A stretch of 5,441 bases of DNA from DAOUMF01 sp034411955 (GTDB lineage Bacteria > Chloroflexota > Dehalococcoidia > SM23-28-2 > RBG-16-64-32): contig DAOUMF010000136.1 in assembly GCA_034411955.1 (NCBI GenBank), positions 1-5,441 of the forward strand, written 5' to 3'. The position numbers were made by a program, and so were the translations under genes. The notes beneath the pieces are model-generated. The model did no database searches, was not told the DNA's origin, and saw nothing but the letters and a program-made list of their open reading frames with translations. This document shows, piece after piece, positions 4,857 to 5,441 of the stretch (its first letter is position 1; each line of letters opens with the position of its first letter).

Positions 4857-5441
4857 CGAGCCACCGGCTGCCCGTCTCTGGCCGCCTCCTCAGCCCCCTC
4901 CGGTACCACGCCGTTCTTTGTCCGACGGAAGCCGCGAACGTGCCGTCCGGGCAACGTTGTCCTCGCGGCCAGCTCCAGGAAGGTGGTAGGCTTGTGCATC
5001 GCCTCCAGGATGGCGGACCCCTCGTAGCCGCAGTGCATCATGCAGGTGTCACAGCGGGGATCGCGGCCCCAGCCGTAGTCCTCCCAGTTGGCTGTCTCCA
5101 TCAGCTCCTCGAACGTCTGGGCGTGGCCATCGGCCAGCAGGTAGCACGGCTTCCGCCAGCCAGCGGGAGTATAGGTGGGGGTCGTCCACTGGCTGCACTG
5201 GTAGTGCCGCTTGCCCTGGAGGAAGTCCAGGTACAGCGGGTTGTTGTAGAAGCGGATGCCGTCCCTGCCTCCCTCGAAGATGCGACGGAAGAAGGAGTTC
5301 GCCTCCTCCCGCTGCATGAAGATATCGTGCTGGCCCACCTCCTTGTACTGGAACCCCGGCGACACCATCATCCCCTCCACCCCCATATCGTTCAGCATGC
5401 CGAACAGCTCGTGGTACTCCTCCGGCCGGTTGCCGCTGTAC
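4853..5441 (-). CDS. hpnH: Adenosylhopane synthase HpnH (radical SAM), C-terminal part, 5' end outside window
   Basis: The last 195 residues of a protein whose frame continues past the window edge. Full HpnH proteins are about 340-390 residues, so the radical SAM CxxxCxxC site lies outside and is not seen. The visible portion matches the distinctive HpnH C-terminus: GVEGMMVSPGF (numbering from the first visible residue, 20-30), NNPLYLDFLQGK (66-77), a YQCSQW with C82, WRKPCYLL with C99, a FEELMETANWEDYG block (110-123) and CDTCMMHCGYE with C130, C133 and C137. The C-terminal tail, from about residue 165, looks poorly conserved. HpnH uses SAM to add a 5'-deoxyadenosyl radical to diploptene and makes adenosylhopane, the committed step to C35 hopanoids. 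It is upstream of and overlaps hpnG, whose product uses its product. An operon promoter would lie beyond 5441. Confidence 0.93.
   Translation of the reverse strand, partial: YSGNRPEEYHELFGMLNDMGVEGMMVSPGFQYKEVGQHDIFMQREEANSFFRRIFEGGRDGIRFYNNPLYLDFLQGKRHYQCSQWTTPTYTPAGWRKPCYLLADGHAQTFEELMETANWEDYGWGRDPRCDTCMMHCGYEGSAILEAMHKPTTFLELAARTTLPGRHVRGFRRTKNGVVPEGAEEAARDGQPVAR

Noticed and set aside
3948..5027. Long plus-strand ORF (359 codons) opposite shc, hpnG and hpnH
   Set aside because: It is Arg/Pro/His-rich with no recognisable fold and spans three well-identified genes on the other strand. It is a typical GC-rich antisense shadow.
1..5441. CRISPR arrays, insertion sequences, tRNA or rRNA genes, attachment sites
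   Set aside because: No direct-repeat array, transposase-like protein, terminal inverted repeats or RNA gene was seen on either strand. No tRNA-Sec gene was seen either.

Overview
The window is a GC-rich bacterial segment with six protein-coding genes, two of them cut by the window edges, and almost no empty sequence. High GC, GTG and possibly TTG starts, extended -10 boxes of the form gcTACAAT and a C35-type hopanoid gene set would fit a Chloroflexota-like or other high-GC hopanoid-producing bacterium. No marker gene is present, so the taxonomy is a weak inference.

Left part (1-1283, minus strand): a membrane carrier of the glycoside-pentoside-hexuronide (MelB-like) branch of the major facilitator superfamily, missing its C-terminus. 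It diverges from the next unit across a 147-base gap (1278-1424) that holds a TACAAT -10 box on each strand.

Centre (1425-2022, plus strand): a two-gene unit. The first gene encodes a 99-residue MIP18/DUF59 protein of the type involved in Fe-S assembly. Its stop codon overlaps a strong Shine-Dalgarno for the second gene, a SelW-like thioredoxin-fold protein (Rdx family). The redox motif of this second protein is CVVU, with selenocysteine encoded by an in-frame TGA at 1792-1794. A hairpin with a G in its loop lies about 22 nt downstream of the TGA and matches the bacterial SECIS layout. Read conventionally, the gene would be lost or cut to a 67-residue stub starting at 1819 without the redox centre. 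This is the most notable item in the window.

Right part (2090-5441, minus strand): a compact hopanoid operon transcribed in the order hpnH (5' end outside the window), hpnG, shc. HpnH (radical SAM) attaches 5'-deoxyadenosyl to diploptene, HpnG removes adenine to give ribosylhopane, and squalene-hopene cyclase makes the C30 skeleton. Together they provide the core route to C35 bacteriohopanepolyols. hpnH and hpnG overlap by 4 bases (ATGA), and hpnG and shc are 37 bases apart. The operon converges on the selenoprotein unit, and the 67-base gap between them holds two hairpins that may end transcription.
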